Positions 42,377 to 54,099 of a stretch of DNA of 64,000 bases are shown in pieces. Numbering within the stretch: the first letter of the stretch is position 1; every line of letters begins with the position of its first letter. The notes under the pieces were generated by a model, which searched no databases, was not told the origin of the DNA, and was given only the letters and a program-made list of their open reading frames with translations. The position numbers and the translations under genes are program-made. The stretch comes from Cladophialophora immunda (Eukaryota > Ascomycota > Eurotiomycetes > Chaetothyriales > Herpotrichiellaceae). The stretch spans positions 2,620,777 through 2,684,776 of the forward strand of contig NW_015622545.1 of NCBI RefSeq assembly GCF_000835495.1. Direction: 5' to 3'.

Positions 42377-44539
42377 ATGGCGGTCCAGTCCAAGCTGCTC
42401 CCCCCAGGCCGGAGCGTCAAGCAGATCATCTCGCAGTTGACCTCTCTTTACCTCAAAAACCGCACGAACATCTCTCGCACCATCTACATTACCTTGGTCG
42501 TTGCACTGATCCATCGAATCCACAATGCCATCTCAGAGCAAAAGGCCGCAGCGAGGAGGCAAGCCGAGATTCAGCGAGAGCGCGCTCGGCACTCGCAGCA
42601 GGCAACGGAGGATGCAGACGCGAAGGACGAGAAACAACAGGAGGAACACAGAAAGAAAAGAGTCGAGATCAACAGAGAGTTCTTTCGCAATCTCCTGCGG
42701 CTCCTCAAAATTGTGATCCCGGGTTGGAGAAGCAAAGAGCTGCGACTCATCGTCTCCCACAGCGTCTTTCTCGTCATCCGCACCCTCCTCTCTCTCTACG
42801 TTGCCGAGCTCGATGGCAAAGTCGTGTCGGCACTCGTCCGGGGCAAAGGACGAGAGTTCGTCTTGGGTCTCGTGTGGTGGATGCTGGTGGCCGTGCCCGC
42901 AACCTTTACGAATTCGATGCTGCAGTACCATCAGACGCGCCTTGCTCTGGCCTACCGGACGAGGTTAACACAATACATCCACGAAAAGTATCTCAATAAC
43001 ATGACCTTTTACACACTCTCAGCGCTAGACGATCGAATAAAGAACGCCGACCAACTCATCACCGTTGATGTCTCTCGCTTCTCCAACTCGCTCGCCGAAC
43101 TCTACTCGAACCTTGCAAAACCCATCCTCGACATGGTGATATACAATTACTCTCTCTCAAAGTCCGTTGGTGGCGAGGGTCTCTTCGCTATGGCTCTGCT
43201 TGTACAGATATCCGCCAATGTTATGCGCGCTTTGACACCTCCGTTCGGAAAATACGTCGCCGACGAAGCCCGACTAGAGGGGGAATTCCGTTTCCAGCAT
43301 ACGAGGTTGATAGATTACAGTGAAGAGATCGCATTATACGCCGGCCACGAGGCTGAAAAGGACGGTCTGGACAAGGGCTATTTCACATTGATCAAACATG
43401 TCAATCGCATATTGAGGCGGCGGTTCTATCACGGCTTCATGGAAGACTTTGTGATCAAATACTTCTGGGGAGCCCTTGGCCTCCTTCTGTGCTCGCTGCC
43501 TGTCTTCTTCAAAATCCCTGGACAAAATCTCACTCCGGGAGAATCCCGAGGCGACCACACCGAATCCTTTGTCACAAATCGGCGCATGCTCCTGAGCAGT
43601 TCGGACGCCTTCGGCCGCATCATGTTCTCCTACAAGGAAATCACCGAACTCGCAGGCTACACATCTCGCGTTGCCGGCTTGCTAGACGTCATGGACGAAG
43701 TCTCGGCTGGACGATTCGAGAAGAAACTGGTCAGCTCAGCGTCGACGGAAGAGAACGCCGCGGTACTGAGAGGGCGCGGGACAATTGAAGAAAGCGAAAA
43801 CATCGAATTTACGGACGTGCCCATCGTGAGCCCCAACGGCGATGTTCTAGTGAAGAAGTTGACCTTTGCAATCAAACCTGGCGATCACCTATTGATTGTT
43901 GGGCCGAATGGATGCGGGAAATCGTCGCTTTTTAGGATCCTCGGTGGTCTTTGGCCCGTCTATGGCGGGTCTGTAAAGAAACCCAGGTTCGAAGATATAT
44001 TCTACATTCCTCAACGACCGTACCTAAGTCGAGGCACTCTGAGAGACCAAATCATCTATCCGGACACCCTGCGAGAATTCCGGGCCAAGAATGGCTCCGA
44101 GGAGCAACTCAAGCAGATCCTCTCAATTTTGGAGATTGAAGCCATTATCAATAGACCCAACGGGTGGGACGCCGTGGAAGAATGGCGCGACGTCTTCTCC
44201 GGGGGGCTGCAACAGCGGATCGCCATGGCTCGCCTCTTCTACCACAAGCCCAAATACGCCATCCTGGACGAATGTACCAGCTCCGTGACTCTGGAAATGG
44301 AGAGGAAGATGTACGAGACGGCCAAAGGCCTCGGCACGACATTGATGACCGTGAGTCATCGGCGGAGTTTGTGGAAGTACCACAGCATGATCCTGCAATT
44401 TGACGGGCAGGGCGGATACGTGTTTTGTCCGTTGGACGCGGAGAGGCGGATCAAGCTGGAAGACGAGAAGGAGGAGCTGGAGACGTTGTTGCGAGGGGTC
44501 GACGCGTGGGAAGCGCGGCTCAAGGAGTTGGAGGTTTGA
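42377..44539 (+). CDS. PXA1: Peroxisomal long-chain acyl ABC half-transporter (ABCD, Pxa1-like)
   Basis: Half-size ABCD transporter that imports long-chain acyl-CoA into peroxisomes as a dimer. Single exon, 720 aa. A cytosolic charged region (residues 50-95) precedes the membrane domain, which starts at [22 protein letters not shown]. The EAA-like motif [15 protein letters not shown] is intact. The nucleotide-binding domain shows Walker [11 protein letters not shown] near residue 511, signature [15 protein letters not shown] near 613, Walker B YAILDEC near 630 and the downstream H-loop TVSHR. The signature has Leu where most family members have Glu (SGGE). The segment [14 protein letters not shown] resembles Pxa1 rather than Pxa2. 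Pex19-binding sequence is not obvious by eye. Confidence 0.9.
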   Translation: MAVQSKLLPPGRSVKQIISQLTSLYLKNRTNISRTIYITLVVALIHRIHNAISEQKAAARRQAEIQRERARHSQQATEDADAKDEKQQEEHRKKRVEINREFFRNLLRLLKIVIPGWRSKELRLIVSHSVFLVIRTLLSLYVAELDGKVVSALVRGKGREFVLGLVWWMLVAVPATFTNSMLQYHQTRLALAYRTRLTQYIHEKYLNNMTFYTLSALDDRIKNADQLITVDVSRFSNSLAELYSNLAKPILDMVIYNYSLSKSVGGEGLFAMALLVQISANVMRALTPPFGKYVADEARLEGEFRFQHTRLIDYSEEIALYAGHEAEKDGLDKGYFTLIKHVNRILRRRFYHGFMEDFVIKYFWGALGLLLCSLPVFFKIPGQNLTPGESRGDHTESFVTNRRMLLSSSDAFGRIMFSYKEITELAGYTSRVAGLLDVMDEVSAGRFEKKLVSSASTEENAAVLRGRGTIEESENIEFTDVPIVSPNGDVLVKKLTFAIKPGDHLLIVGPNGCGKSSLFRILGGLWPVYGGSVKKPRFEDIFYIPQRPYLSRGTLRDQIIYPDTLREFRAKNGSEEQLKQILSILEIEAIINRPNGWDAVEEWRDVFSGGLQQRIAMARLFYHKPKYAILDECTSSVTLEMERKMYETAKGLGTTLMTVSHRRSLWKYHSMILQFDGQGGYVFCPLDAERRIKLEDEKEELETLLRGVDAWEARLKELEV

Positions 44540-46307
44540 GAGGGGCCAGCGTCGTTGGTCCCGGTATCAAATCCAACCTGCTCGCCAGCCAGCCAGCCAG
44601 TGCAATTGGGATTCCGAGCCCACTCTCCCGCATACTTGTGTCATCAGGTCAGCCAGTTGGGAAGCACCACTGGGCCTTTTCACCTTTTCACCTTTTCAAC
44701 CTCAATTCAAGGCCCTGGCATTGTTTGTATGCATGCCACGTGGAAAGCGAACCAGGTCCCCCAAGCTGGCCGCTGCTGAAACCCCTTGCTCTCGACCTGG
44801 CCGCCGACCTCACTCAGACAGACGGTAGTTTCACAGCAAAGCGATCCAAGAACTAGAGGAGGCCGAACGGAAGACTTTCGCGCACGTTACACATCCAAGA
44901 CAAGAGCACGCGCTGGAGTCGACCGGGCAGGCCCGTTCAAGCAAGGTCGGTCTGGTGAACAATTGGCCTGGGATTGTATTACAAGTGTGGAAATCTAGTC
45001 CCTTGGGCAGTCACATTCAGGCTTGAGCGTGCCTTACGGGCGGGAATGGACATACACACCGCAACAGAGCGAGAGTGTGTAAGTGAGAGACTCGAATGAA
45101 ACGCACAAGGGCTTGGGGTGAAATGGACGGAGGACTGGAGGAGGTTGTCCTAGAAGGTGTATGTATTGGAAATCCCTCTCCCGGTCTACAAACATACTCG
45201 GCACGGGCTACTCTGGAGTAGATTCAGATGGCTCGAGGTGGCTCCTGAGCCAGCCTGGGTAGGTAGTGAGCCCTTGAGGTTGCCAGTACTACAGATTCTT
45301 CTCCCGCTGCTCTTGAATGCACCGTGCTCAAATCGAGACGGAGGCATTCACCAGGACCTGGAAAAGGATGGGTTATACCTCTCGCCCTGCGCCCCTCGAC
45401 AGGAGATACATACCCCGTCGCAGGGCGTTCACCGCGTGTCGTGTGTAAGGACAAGTAATCCAAGAATACATAATATACTGTTTTCGCTTCGCTCGACAGG
45501 ATCATCAGCAGCAGCAACAGCACGCGGTAAGCGGATACGACGCCGTGTCCACGGACCACCCATCAATTTCCTCGATGCGCGAGTGGTTGGTCAGTTGGTC
45601 AATTCGTCAATTGGTCAGGTTTGCTGATGTGTGTAATTGCCTCGTAGTCGACGGATTGATTACCCTCGTATACACGAGCGATTTGGAATCAATGCACAAA
45701 CACACGCACACATTGTGAGAGTGAGAGAGTGACAACTTGCTAGCTGGGCGGCCTGCTCGCCTGACAGGATCCTTCCCGGTTACACGTAAATAAGAAACGA
45801 CTCCTCTTGTACGAGGAACTGGCGACAGGGCCGGCGCGCGGTCTTCACGAGGTAGAGAGGGAGCGTTTTGCTGGCGTATCGAGCGCCCTCAGGAGCGTAG
45901 AACCTTGCTGGAGCAAACGACGCATCAGGCATCCTGAGCAGGGTCGGCCGACAAACAAGGATTCCAGCAGGGCACCATATGTACTTGAGCTCGACTGGTC
46001 CTTGTAGATGGTACCCAAGTTCTGATGCGAACTCGACTTTCCACGGTGCCAGGACGGGTTCGCCTCCGCCACGCCGAAGAGCACCCTTTCCTTGTCGTTG
46101 GCCTGTCGTTATATTTCGGCGAGCATCATCCTCATCATAGGAGAGAATAAGGATGAGCTGGCAGCCATGTTGCTTTACTCACCCTTAGCAGCCCGATCCT
46201 GCCTTTCCGCCTCACGCATGGCTTTCCGCAACATTTCAGTCCTCCGCTGCTTTCCGCTTCTTCTTCGCCTTCACCTTAGAACAGCCATATAGTATGTGCG
46301 CCTCCGC
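44540..46307. other. Gene-poor stretch with possible missing exons
   Basis: About 1.8 kb. Most of it (44.6-45.8 kb) shows no coding pattern; AGCC/CAGC short repeats lie at about 44583-44603. On the minus strand, 46262-46190 encodes a highly charged helix-like run (EMLRKAMREAERQDRAAK) ending at a GTGAGT donor, and 46084-45845 stays open after a CAG acceptor. These could be exons of the tentative gene at 46308-46868, but I could not join them in a consistent frame. Confidence 0.4.
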
Positions 46308-46868
46308 TCATCCAGATGATTCCGCGCGCTCTGTTTCACAGTCAGCCGATGGCGACAAGACCGTCAGAGTCGCTGGTCGCTCCTTGCGTCGAGGAAGCTG
46401 GGCGTTGTATTCGATAAGCCCTAGTTGGTCATCCTGCTTGTTCCTTTCCGCTCTGCCAAGATCGTTACACGACGAGTAATCTTACTCCTCTGCATACCTG
46501 GTCCTCAGCGTCTCACCGACCATCTCGTATTTGGGCTGCCTCGTCCGCTGTCCCTTGGAGATGAGGCTGTGGCTGATCCTGCTGGTCGACCGATGGCCAA
46601 CGTTCGTCCCACTCTGACCCCACTGAGTTCGAGGAAGTCCATTCCAAACCTGAAATTGATGCTGTGATCCAGGCGGGTGCAGAGGATTGTGGAGGGTTTT
46701 TCCCGTGCCATCACGATGTTGCAATGTCAGCCCATTGACGTTACTTAGGACAACGTTCTGCCTTTGCTCTCCCGCAGCAACAGGCGTTGGTAATGCCTCA
46801 TCGACAGGGTATCCATCTTGTAATTGAATTTGCTGTGCTTGCAGGCCGTCCTGGTTGATCAAGCCCAT
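46308..46868 (-). CDS. Tentative unrecognised gene, two-exon model
   Basis: Weak model on the minus strand: exon 46868-46498, 45-nt intron 46497-46453 (GTATGC...TTGGCAG), exon 46452-46308, giving 171 aa. The family is not recognised. The first exon is Gln/Gly/Asn-rich and the second basic and acidic in turn (LIEYNAQLPRRKERPATLTV). The intron is short and the start codon lies only 65 bases from the start of the divergent 2EXR gene, which argues against it. Alternatively the first exon may splice to a charged exon near 46268 by a 229-nt intron. It may also be an antisense artefact. Confidence 0.3.
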
Positions 46869-46933
46869 TGATCCTCGACAACAAGTGTATGAGGTTCACA
46901 AGCCTTCCCAGAAATACTCTGAAGAGCATCAAG

Positions 46934-47788
46934 ATGGTGTCATGGTTTCAACTCCCCCCAGAGATCCGTAACAGGGTTTACGAGTACGCCTTTGGAACCC
47001 TCGTCTTCAAGCCTGTGCAACCGCCCATCTTGTCAACCGAGACGGACGAGCCCAGCCAAAGCCCTTCTCCCTCATTTGCGTGCCTAGCAGTATGCAGACG
47101 GTGGAATGGAGAGGTCACGCCATATCTTCTGCCAATGGGCACTTTCGACTTCACAGGGCTTCCAGGAGACCCTCCACAGTTGGTGTCTCCAAAGGCCTAC
47201 GAGACGATGCGTCATGTGGTGATTCTGGAGACCCATTGCTTCAGCACGGATTGGCTGCATCAGGTCTTTGATAAGATGGGAGAGGTGCAGACAGTGACGA
47301 TTCGAAAGCTGAGGAAAACCGGTCCCGCGGACAACAGCGTCTTTGATGGGCCCAAATTGACGCAGAAGTTCATCGAGAAGGTCAAGGTTGATCCAATCAA
47401 GACATTGTTGATGGGATATCGTTTCGACCACGTATATATAAAGGAGATGTTGCAGTGTAGAGGTCGGGAGAGAAGGGTCATGCTGGAGGGGAGGTTGTGG
47501 CTCGCCGACAACGCTGAGACTATTCACTCGGTAAGAGAGATCCTTCTTTTTCGTTTCCAGATGCCAAATCCACCAGTACTGACTCTTGCGCCATAGATAT
47601 TCGTGGTTGACCTGGACTCATGGAGAGTGCGGATCGAGGGAGTGCTTGAAGGGGGCACTGTGCTCGAAATCCAAGCAGACGAACCTGCTCCGGTCAAACC
47701 TGCTCGCTTCGAGGACGAGGAAGGAATGTTCGAGTATCTGATCAGTCAACATTGGGGGACCTTGCGGCACAACCAAGGCATATACTAG
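46934..47788 (+). CDS. 2EXR/F-box-like protein
   Basis: 262 aa from exons 46934-47530 and 47597-47788. The 66-nt intron has a GTAAGA donor, a TACTGAC branch site and a CATAG acceptor; the earlier TTTCCAG is rejected because it leads to a stop. The N-terminal motif WFQLPPEIRNRVYEYAF is the diagnostic start of the 2EXR (F-box-like) family that is expanded in filamentous ascomycetes; roles are unknown, possibly ubiquitin-ligase adaptors. The later CLAVCRRWNGEVTPYLL also fits, where family members recognise an ancestral oligomeric pattern LLxVCRxxxxE. A start at 46889 (15 codons earlier, in frame) is possible. A broken relative lies 700 bases downstream. Confidence 0.75.
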
Positions 47789-48481
47789 TCGTATGCGAAC
47801 CTTGTGCTGGACGATGCAGAGCCGACAGAATGATATTGCCTCTTTCTTCCGTGCCACAGAGCTCGAGAGAGAGAAGGGAATGTCCACGTCGCTGTGTGGA
47901 AGGAGCCTCGAGAGGAGTCCTCAGCAAGCCACGGCTCGACGTGAGAGAAGATGTGGCGGTAATAGAAGAACAGTGAAGATGCGAGAATGATTGTGTGGAT
48001 GGAGCAGCCAACATCACACTTCACTGCAACACCTCGTCTACTGAACTCGCGCAGTCACTCGAGCAAAAGGTCCACACCAGTCTAACGATTATCCCCCGAA
48101 CAATGAACACAAGGATGGCACAGCGGACAAGACAGCGCACGTGTTGCGGGTTGTCACTTGGCCTCCTTCGACTGCTTTGTGCGTGGACGAAACGCAGCAT
48201 AGCATTGCCTTCACTTTAGCATCCGCCGTCACATTTCATTACTTGCCTGGTGGCCGTTGCCCTTGAACGCGACTGGACTTCGGGGCCCTGCCTACAAAAG
48301 CTCCTCGTGGAGCCGGTCATCTCACGAATCTTTCAGCCCGTGCTCATTTGCCAACCCCTTCTCCATCGCTGTCAGCTGCGCTCTCGACAAATCCAAGTAC
48401 CATTGCTTCACCAACAATGATGTCCTCCAGTGCTACATCCTCCACTGAGGTCCCTGGAACCGCCACCGACCGTCCTCGGAA
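47789..48481. other. Intergenic between 2EXR gene and its broken relative
   Basis: About 690 bases with no clear gene. The Ser/Thr-rich reading frame at 48348-48480 (MMSSSATSSTE...) may be the original N terminus of the broken gene, one base out of frame. Confidence 0.4.
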
Positions 48482-49087
48482 ATGCCTTTCGATCTGCCGC
48501 CCGAAATTCGCCTGTACGTCTGTCAAGCATTGTTCCATGGGCAAGCTGTCGTGCTCAGAAGCAAAGAAGACGAGACACTGAGCCCACACATTATGACGCC
48601 TGGTTTGGAAGGGGGGAACTCTTGTGATGCAAAGCAGAACCGGCAAGGCAGTGGAAAATCCCGTCTTACGAGACCGTGCTCTCGGTCTCAATATCCTCTT
48701 CGCCTCGAAAGCCTGTCTTGCTGAAGCAGGCCGATCCTACTGGCAGTGGCTACATTTGACACATTTGACGTTGGCTTTCTCTCCTTGGCCAAGCTCCATT
48801 GGCAACGGTGCCTTTGCCATATAATCCCCAAGGACCAGATACTTATCAACGAATGGGAATGTTGTCGGGGCAGACTTCAGGTAAAGACCATGGGCAAGGC
48901 TTTTAATAAGCGATCTCCGACATTTGAATGCACACGACAAGTATCAAGCCCCGGAAGGGGTAGTGTGGCCGGATGCTATGATCAGAGTTGAGATGCTGGA
49001 AAGCGTGGCTCCTCCAGGCTTCGCGGTCGACCATGGGTAGGGAAAGAGAAACCACAGCTGGCATTTGTGGACATGAGATTACCCTAG
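48482..49087 (+). pseudogene. Frameshifted 2EXR/F-box-like gene
   Basis: Starts with the family motif MPFDLPPEIRLYVCQALF, then breaks frame at least three times. Breaks sit at a G6 run (48611-48616, one base too many), at about 48747-48749 (one base too few) and at 49035-49037 (one base too few). Between breaks the sequence is clearly coding: ALGLNILFASKACLAEAG, then ATFDTFDVGFLSLAKLHW, then after a 61-nt intron (48881-48941) YQAPEGVVWPDAMIRVEMLE, ending LAFVDMRLP with a TAG at 49085. No frame gives a full product. Nearby conserved genes show no such indels, so a recently decayed accessory gene is the simplest reading; local sequence error is the alternative. Confidence 0.6.
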
Positions 49088-49549
49088 ACACAGCAGAGGG
49101 GCCGAAGAGGGAAGCTGAAGGCTGCGACAACAACGACTTTGTGGTCGAGGATGCTGAGTTCAAAGCAAGCTTTTAACGAGCAGTGGGAAGATTGGATAGC
49201 AGCAGGGCTCTGCTTCCAGCTGCCGCACCATCTTCCTTTGATACACCGAGTCCAACCAAACGGGTACGATATTTGGGAATACAAGAAGGGCAAGAAGCTA
49301 CTATCAATGAACTTAACCGGGTCGGAAGGATGGAATAACACTTACTCAGTAGCCTTTTGCGTACCCTGACTTCAATCTCCAGGCTCGTCATTTCACTCAT
49401 CCATTCGCGCTCCGTTGTTGAGCAACTTCCGTCCAGTCTTTGATATCCCTGCCCTAGTGTAGTGCTTTTATCATCAAGACATGGACTGTCTGCTCAACCC
49501 AGAAGCCTCCTCTGTCCATCGATCTTCAAGTCCAGGCCTGCCAGGAGTC
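49088..49549. other. Intergenic, no gene seen
   Basis: About 460 bases. A plus-strand open frame at 49139-49369 has no family features. Confidence 0.4.
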
Positions 49550-49991
49550 CTATGCGAATCTCAATCTTTTCAACGCCACCGCATCCGTCTCCCCATCGTG
49601 CTGTGCACCTGACTCTATTCGACCGCCGTGTAGGGTAGAGGCCATGGCAACCTCGTGTCCCAGCAAAGACACCATGTCTCGTAGCAGCACGGGCACATGT
49701 TTCCTTACTTCGGGTCTAAAACTCTCAGCTAGATCTACTTGTGGCGGTTTGGAGGAGCCAAAGTAAGGATCAGAAGATAGGACATGGAGACTATGCATCG
49801 GCGAGCGGTGAAGAGGAAGCGATGGACAGACGAGCGCGAAAATCGAGGGGCGGGTCAAGTATCTCACCTTTCGAAAAGGCGCCGTGGGCTTGAACATTCT
49901 CGTCCGCCGACACGAACTCCTTCGTCTCCCCAAGAGAACTAAGAAAGCCCATAGGTATTTTTAGCGATGCATCAGCTTTGCAGCCTAGCAT
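49550..49991 (-). CDS. Tentative small protein, two exons
   Basis: A clean two-exon model of 103 aa: 49991-49868 and 49737-49550, intron 49867-49738 with a GTGAGA donor and CACAAG acceptor, phases matching (G|TA). The peptide is helical and amphipathic (MGFLSSLGETKEFVSADENV, then VDLAESFRPEVRKHVPVLLR). The family is not recognised and no signal peptide is seen. Support is the tidy splice join and composition only; it lies in a gene-poor area. Confidence 0.35.
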
Positions 49992-52900
49992 CCGGCAATA
50001 TCATGCTCGATCAAAATGCTGAGTAGCAGAAGCGCTCTGTTTTGACGGCGCACATGGTCACGCAGCCCTTGGAAGGGAGATTCCCTTATTAACGAAATGG
50101 CAACTCGTGTCCCTGGTCAAGGTTCTGTCTAGGCAGAGATTCCGGCAGAGAAGAAACGGCTGGATAACCTATCTGCATTGTCCATGCAGCGGTCTAGCTT
50201 GAGACCAAAGATCACCTGAGAAGTAAACATCTGGTGTGAAATGCACCAGGAACGCCGATGGTTTGGGTGCCAAAATACTTCAATTTTCGATACCGTTGCA
50301 ATGATTGGGGAACCACGGAGGACACGCGTGAGACGATCTTGTTTTGGAACCTCCTTGTTCGTAAACTTCTCGAAGCAAGCTCACGGGGATCTCGTGGGAG
50401 ATGTGGACAGCAAAGGAACAACTGTGAAGCTGTAGTCTGGGCCCAAACGACTAACCCTGAGCCCCTGCCCCGTTAGAGCTCCCGCACAACGCAGAGAGAA
50501 TCGTAATGTGCCTGGCCCGTCAATAATAGGGACCCGAGAACGTGCTGGGACTTCCGAGCGTCAAGTCTCGGTACTCCCTTTTTGTAAGATGACTGGACAG
50601 TCAAGCTCTGGACTCTCTGCTCAACGGGAACGCCTGCACATGGGACGGCAATGCGAGGGAGGATATCAGGAGAGGTGGATCAGGGAAAACACGCGTTCTA
50701 CCTGCTCATGCAGGAGGCTGCTCAAAGAGGTGAAGATTTGTCGAACTTAACTCTCAGGGTGAGCATCGAATCGCCTGGCCTGTCCCGGCAACAGCGCGTG
50801 TTCTCCATGTGGCCCGTTAGAGAACGTCTGCTTGAAGAAATCTTTTGGTTCATGGAGGGGTGGACCTCATCACATTAAGGGTGGCATTTCCAGATGTCGA
50901 CATGCTGCAAGAAAGAGTAGCGCAACTTTCAGAAAAGTCAGATAAGTAGGCTGCCTATCAAGAGAGACGGATAATGCTGCTTGGTGAGCAGCGGAAGAGT
51001 CTGCTTTTGTCGGCGAGGATAGGCTGATCAGACAATGTTGGCTCGATTGCCTCTTAGACATTGATCCTACCTCGAATAGGGCTGCAGAATCCAAGTAGTA
51101 ATTATCTGAGCAGTCACCAGCTCTCCAATCTGCTGAACTTGCTCGGTTCGGCTGGCGATGCTAAAATTGGGCACGTGAAGGATGCGAGACTGGCTTGCCT
51201 TCCCAACTTATCAGGGGTATCGGGGGCAAAACTGGAATACGAGAATGTCAGGCAATGCCTGCCTGATCGAGATGATTCTCTCGCAAAACATCCAATCGAG
51301 TTGTGCATGGCCTGGGCAGTGTTAGTAACCACGCGACTTGCGAAGGAGGGTGACAACCTTGGAAGAGAATATGAAGATCACGAAGATCAATGGGTCAGTG
51401 TTATTGGAATTTGAGACAGATGTCCTTGGCCGCGGCCACACATTGCTGTTGAGTTCTGTATATGCTTTCCGGGTAACCATGAAGCGTCGAGATCGGCTGC
51501 ATTGGGACTTAGGATTTGGTATACTTTGTTCTAGAACTGCTTCTCCTCCCTTTTCAGCATTGAAGCGGCAATGCGAGAAACTCACAGCCGGATACGGTTG
51601 TGTGGCTCGTTTCGACCCAGATTGGGTGCGCCAGCATGGTCGTGGAGCCCCTGCGTGGAAGCGTCTTTCCATTGATCTAGAATTAGTTGTTCTCGGCGTC
51701 AGGCGATGTCATTGTTGCTTCAGGAGACGGCTCGATGGTACAGGATGGGTCAGCTGAGGGCAGAGGTGACGGAAAGTCCCAAGGCTGTTTTTGCGGGGGC
51801 TCAGAAGAAACAGCTATTGATGAAAGCCCACTTCCGCGGGGAAGGGCAAAGCAGCACCTGGTACTGACGCAGGACGGAGCAGTACTAGTGGCCAGAATGT
51901 GTTCAGACGGCTTGGAAGTTCGTTCAACCCTCAAGCTCGTCAGGATACCATCGCTTCCCCTGGTAGGGGCGGCTAGTCCCAGCGGGGAGCCCAACCCCTT
52001 AGGATACGCATCGGTAGAAGATGAAGGTCGATGGCTCGCTCGGCGTAGGCAGGGCTCTCCAGTCGGCACAGAACACGGTACGGTTATCTTTGATTGATGA
52101 CGGAGACGATGGATTTGATCTGAGTGAGATGGCCATGCTGACAGATAATGGATGATACTAATGACGATGACAATCGACGCTGATCTCGAAGAACGGTCCC
52201 TGCCGTTGCCGTCGGGAAGGAATGAGCTCGCTGGTCGATCAAAGTGCTTGCAGGCGGTGGATGAGTGGCGGGCACCCGCTTGGGCGGTCAGTCTGAGACT
52301 GCGATAGTCACCAACAAGCCCTAAGCCCGGGCGGTCACCAGCCCACCAGCCCTAAGCTCCAGTGCAGCGGGTGCCTGATCCCACCCCCGGAATTTGCCTT
52401 TGGTGCCTTCCCTGTTCCTCGAACAAAACCAGCCTGAAGGCATCGGGCTCTGCAAGGTACGCGACCGCATGGTCCACTTTGAGCGATCAAACTCATTTAC
52501 AGTTGGAACCAAGGTAGTCATTTCGTCAGCTTACCAAACATAGTGCCAAACGTCGTTCTTTGTGTTTCACCCTTTAACCATCAGACATGCCTACGTACGA
52601 ATCGAGCCTCCGTACATCCAAAGAGATACGAACCTCCCAAAGACCTCGCGGCTAGAAGCGACATGTGGCAGACTTGGACCAGACAAGAGAGTGGAAATCT
52701 AGATCCAGCCGCAGGTGCGAGTTCGTTGATTCAGGAGCACAATTGTGTAACCCAAACTCAGCCAGCCATCCGATAAGTCATCCGACTTGAAGCCACCAGG
52801 CTTGTGGCCGCTCAGCAGTGTCCACCTCAACACACACCCCCGCCCAGCAAGGTTTGCCAGGGCATATTCGGCCTGGCCGGAAGGGAGGAGAACTGCTCGT

Positions 52901-54099
52901 CACTTTCTCCAGCCTGGAGGAATTGCGGCGTCCTCCCCCAAAGCAAGAGAAGAGACGTGGTTCACTCATGCAGAATCTTTGCCATGCGCAGCCAGAATGT
53001 CACCCCCGGTGGTCGATACAACCCCGTTCTGCATCTCGGATGGCCCGATCATACACCGAACACTGCGAAGAACAATGACCAAGACCTCCGTTCGCCAAAT
53101 TTTGTACGCACCTTACCTACTTGGGTAGAATTAGTCGAGGTGTGCCTGATCAGCCTGCCTTTCCCCTCCATTGGAGTCTCATGATCACGCCAAATTGCCA
53201 ATGTGGCTTCAAATTTGGACGATCTAAACGCGCAGCCGAAGACTAATCGCCGACCGCCCTGTTGGGATGCCCGCGGCGAGCCAGGTACGTAGGTGATTGC
53301 CAGACAAGGCATGAGCCCTTGACGTACAACTTCGGGGAACTACTTGACAAACAATCAATTTCGACTGGAGCACCCCTGTGATCTCTCTGATTGCAAGACT
53401 CAGCACTGCAATTGAAAAAAGGGACGCCCGGCAACGCACGTGGTGCCCTGGACCGACTAGCGACGCGGCCTGGACGTTCTTGGGTCTCCTTCTCGTGTCG
53501 AAACCCGTATTCGAAAGTTGCCCTTGCAACCGTACCTGGCGCCAAACCCAATGCGAGATGCAAGGGGTACTGAACTTTCAATCACGACATCAGCTGGCCC
53601 AGTCAGCCAACAAACTTCCCGGCCACGTCGCTGCAAGGCTTGTCCTTTTGCAACCATCCATTACGGCAAGGAGAAATGGGCCTTGAACCTTCTCAACCTG
53701 GCTGGAGTGGTTCCACCATGACCAGACACAGCCTGCCTGGCGTTTTCTGGCCCTTCCTCGCATGCTCTGCTGGCGTGGTTCGAGATCCCTTGGTCGCTTA
53801 CATTGGTTCTTACCGCGATGTAGCCGTGCTAACTTTCCAGAACGAGTAGTCTCCAAGATCCTAGTCTCCGGTTGCTGCATGGACATGGGGTTCAGACTGC
53901 ACATACGCAGAAGAGTCATGGACATGGATTCCGGACGGGTGCGGGATACATAAAGAGATGGATTCCCTAGCCTGATCATACGACTTCCCACAATTTAACT
54001 AACTGTCCTCTGATATCAATACCAAAGGTTCTGCAAGCCTGGACAAAATATCTGCAGAGAACTTTGGCACCAAGACAGCTAACATTCCAATACGACACT
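49992..54099. other. Gene-poor 4.1-kb stretch with scattered coding-like fragments
   Basis: No complete gene was found. Coding-like fragments on + include 50651-50878 (ending LLEEIFWFMEGW), 51061-51414 (LLNLLGSAGDAKIGHVKDAR) and 51338-51757 (MKITKINGSVLLEFETDV). The last two overlap in different frames near 51350, as a frameshifted gene would. Opposing frames at 51683-52069 (-) and 51687-52097 (+) cannot both be real, and neither is convincing. GCCC/GGGCGGTCA words repeat near 52285-52335. Confidence 0.4.

Noticed and set aside
45000..45800. Possible non-coding RNA gene
   Set aside because: No conserved box, stem or promoter element could be identified; only an absence of coding.
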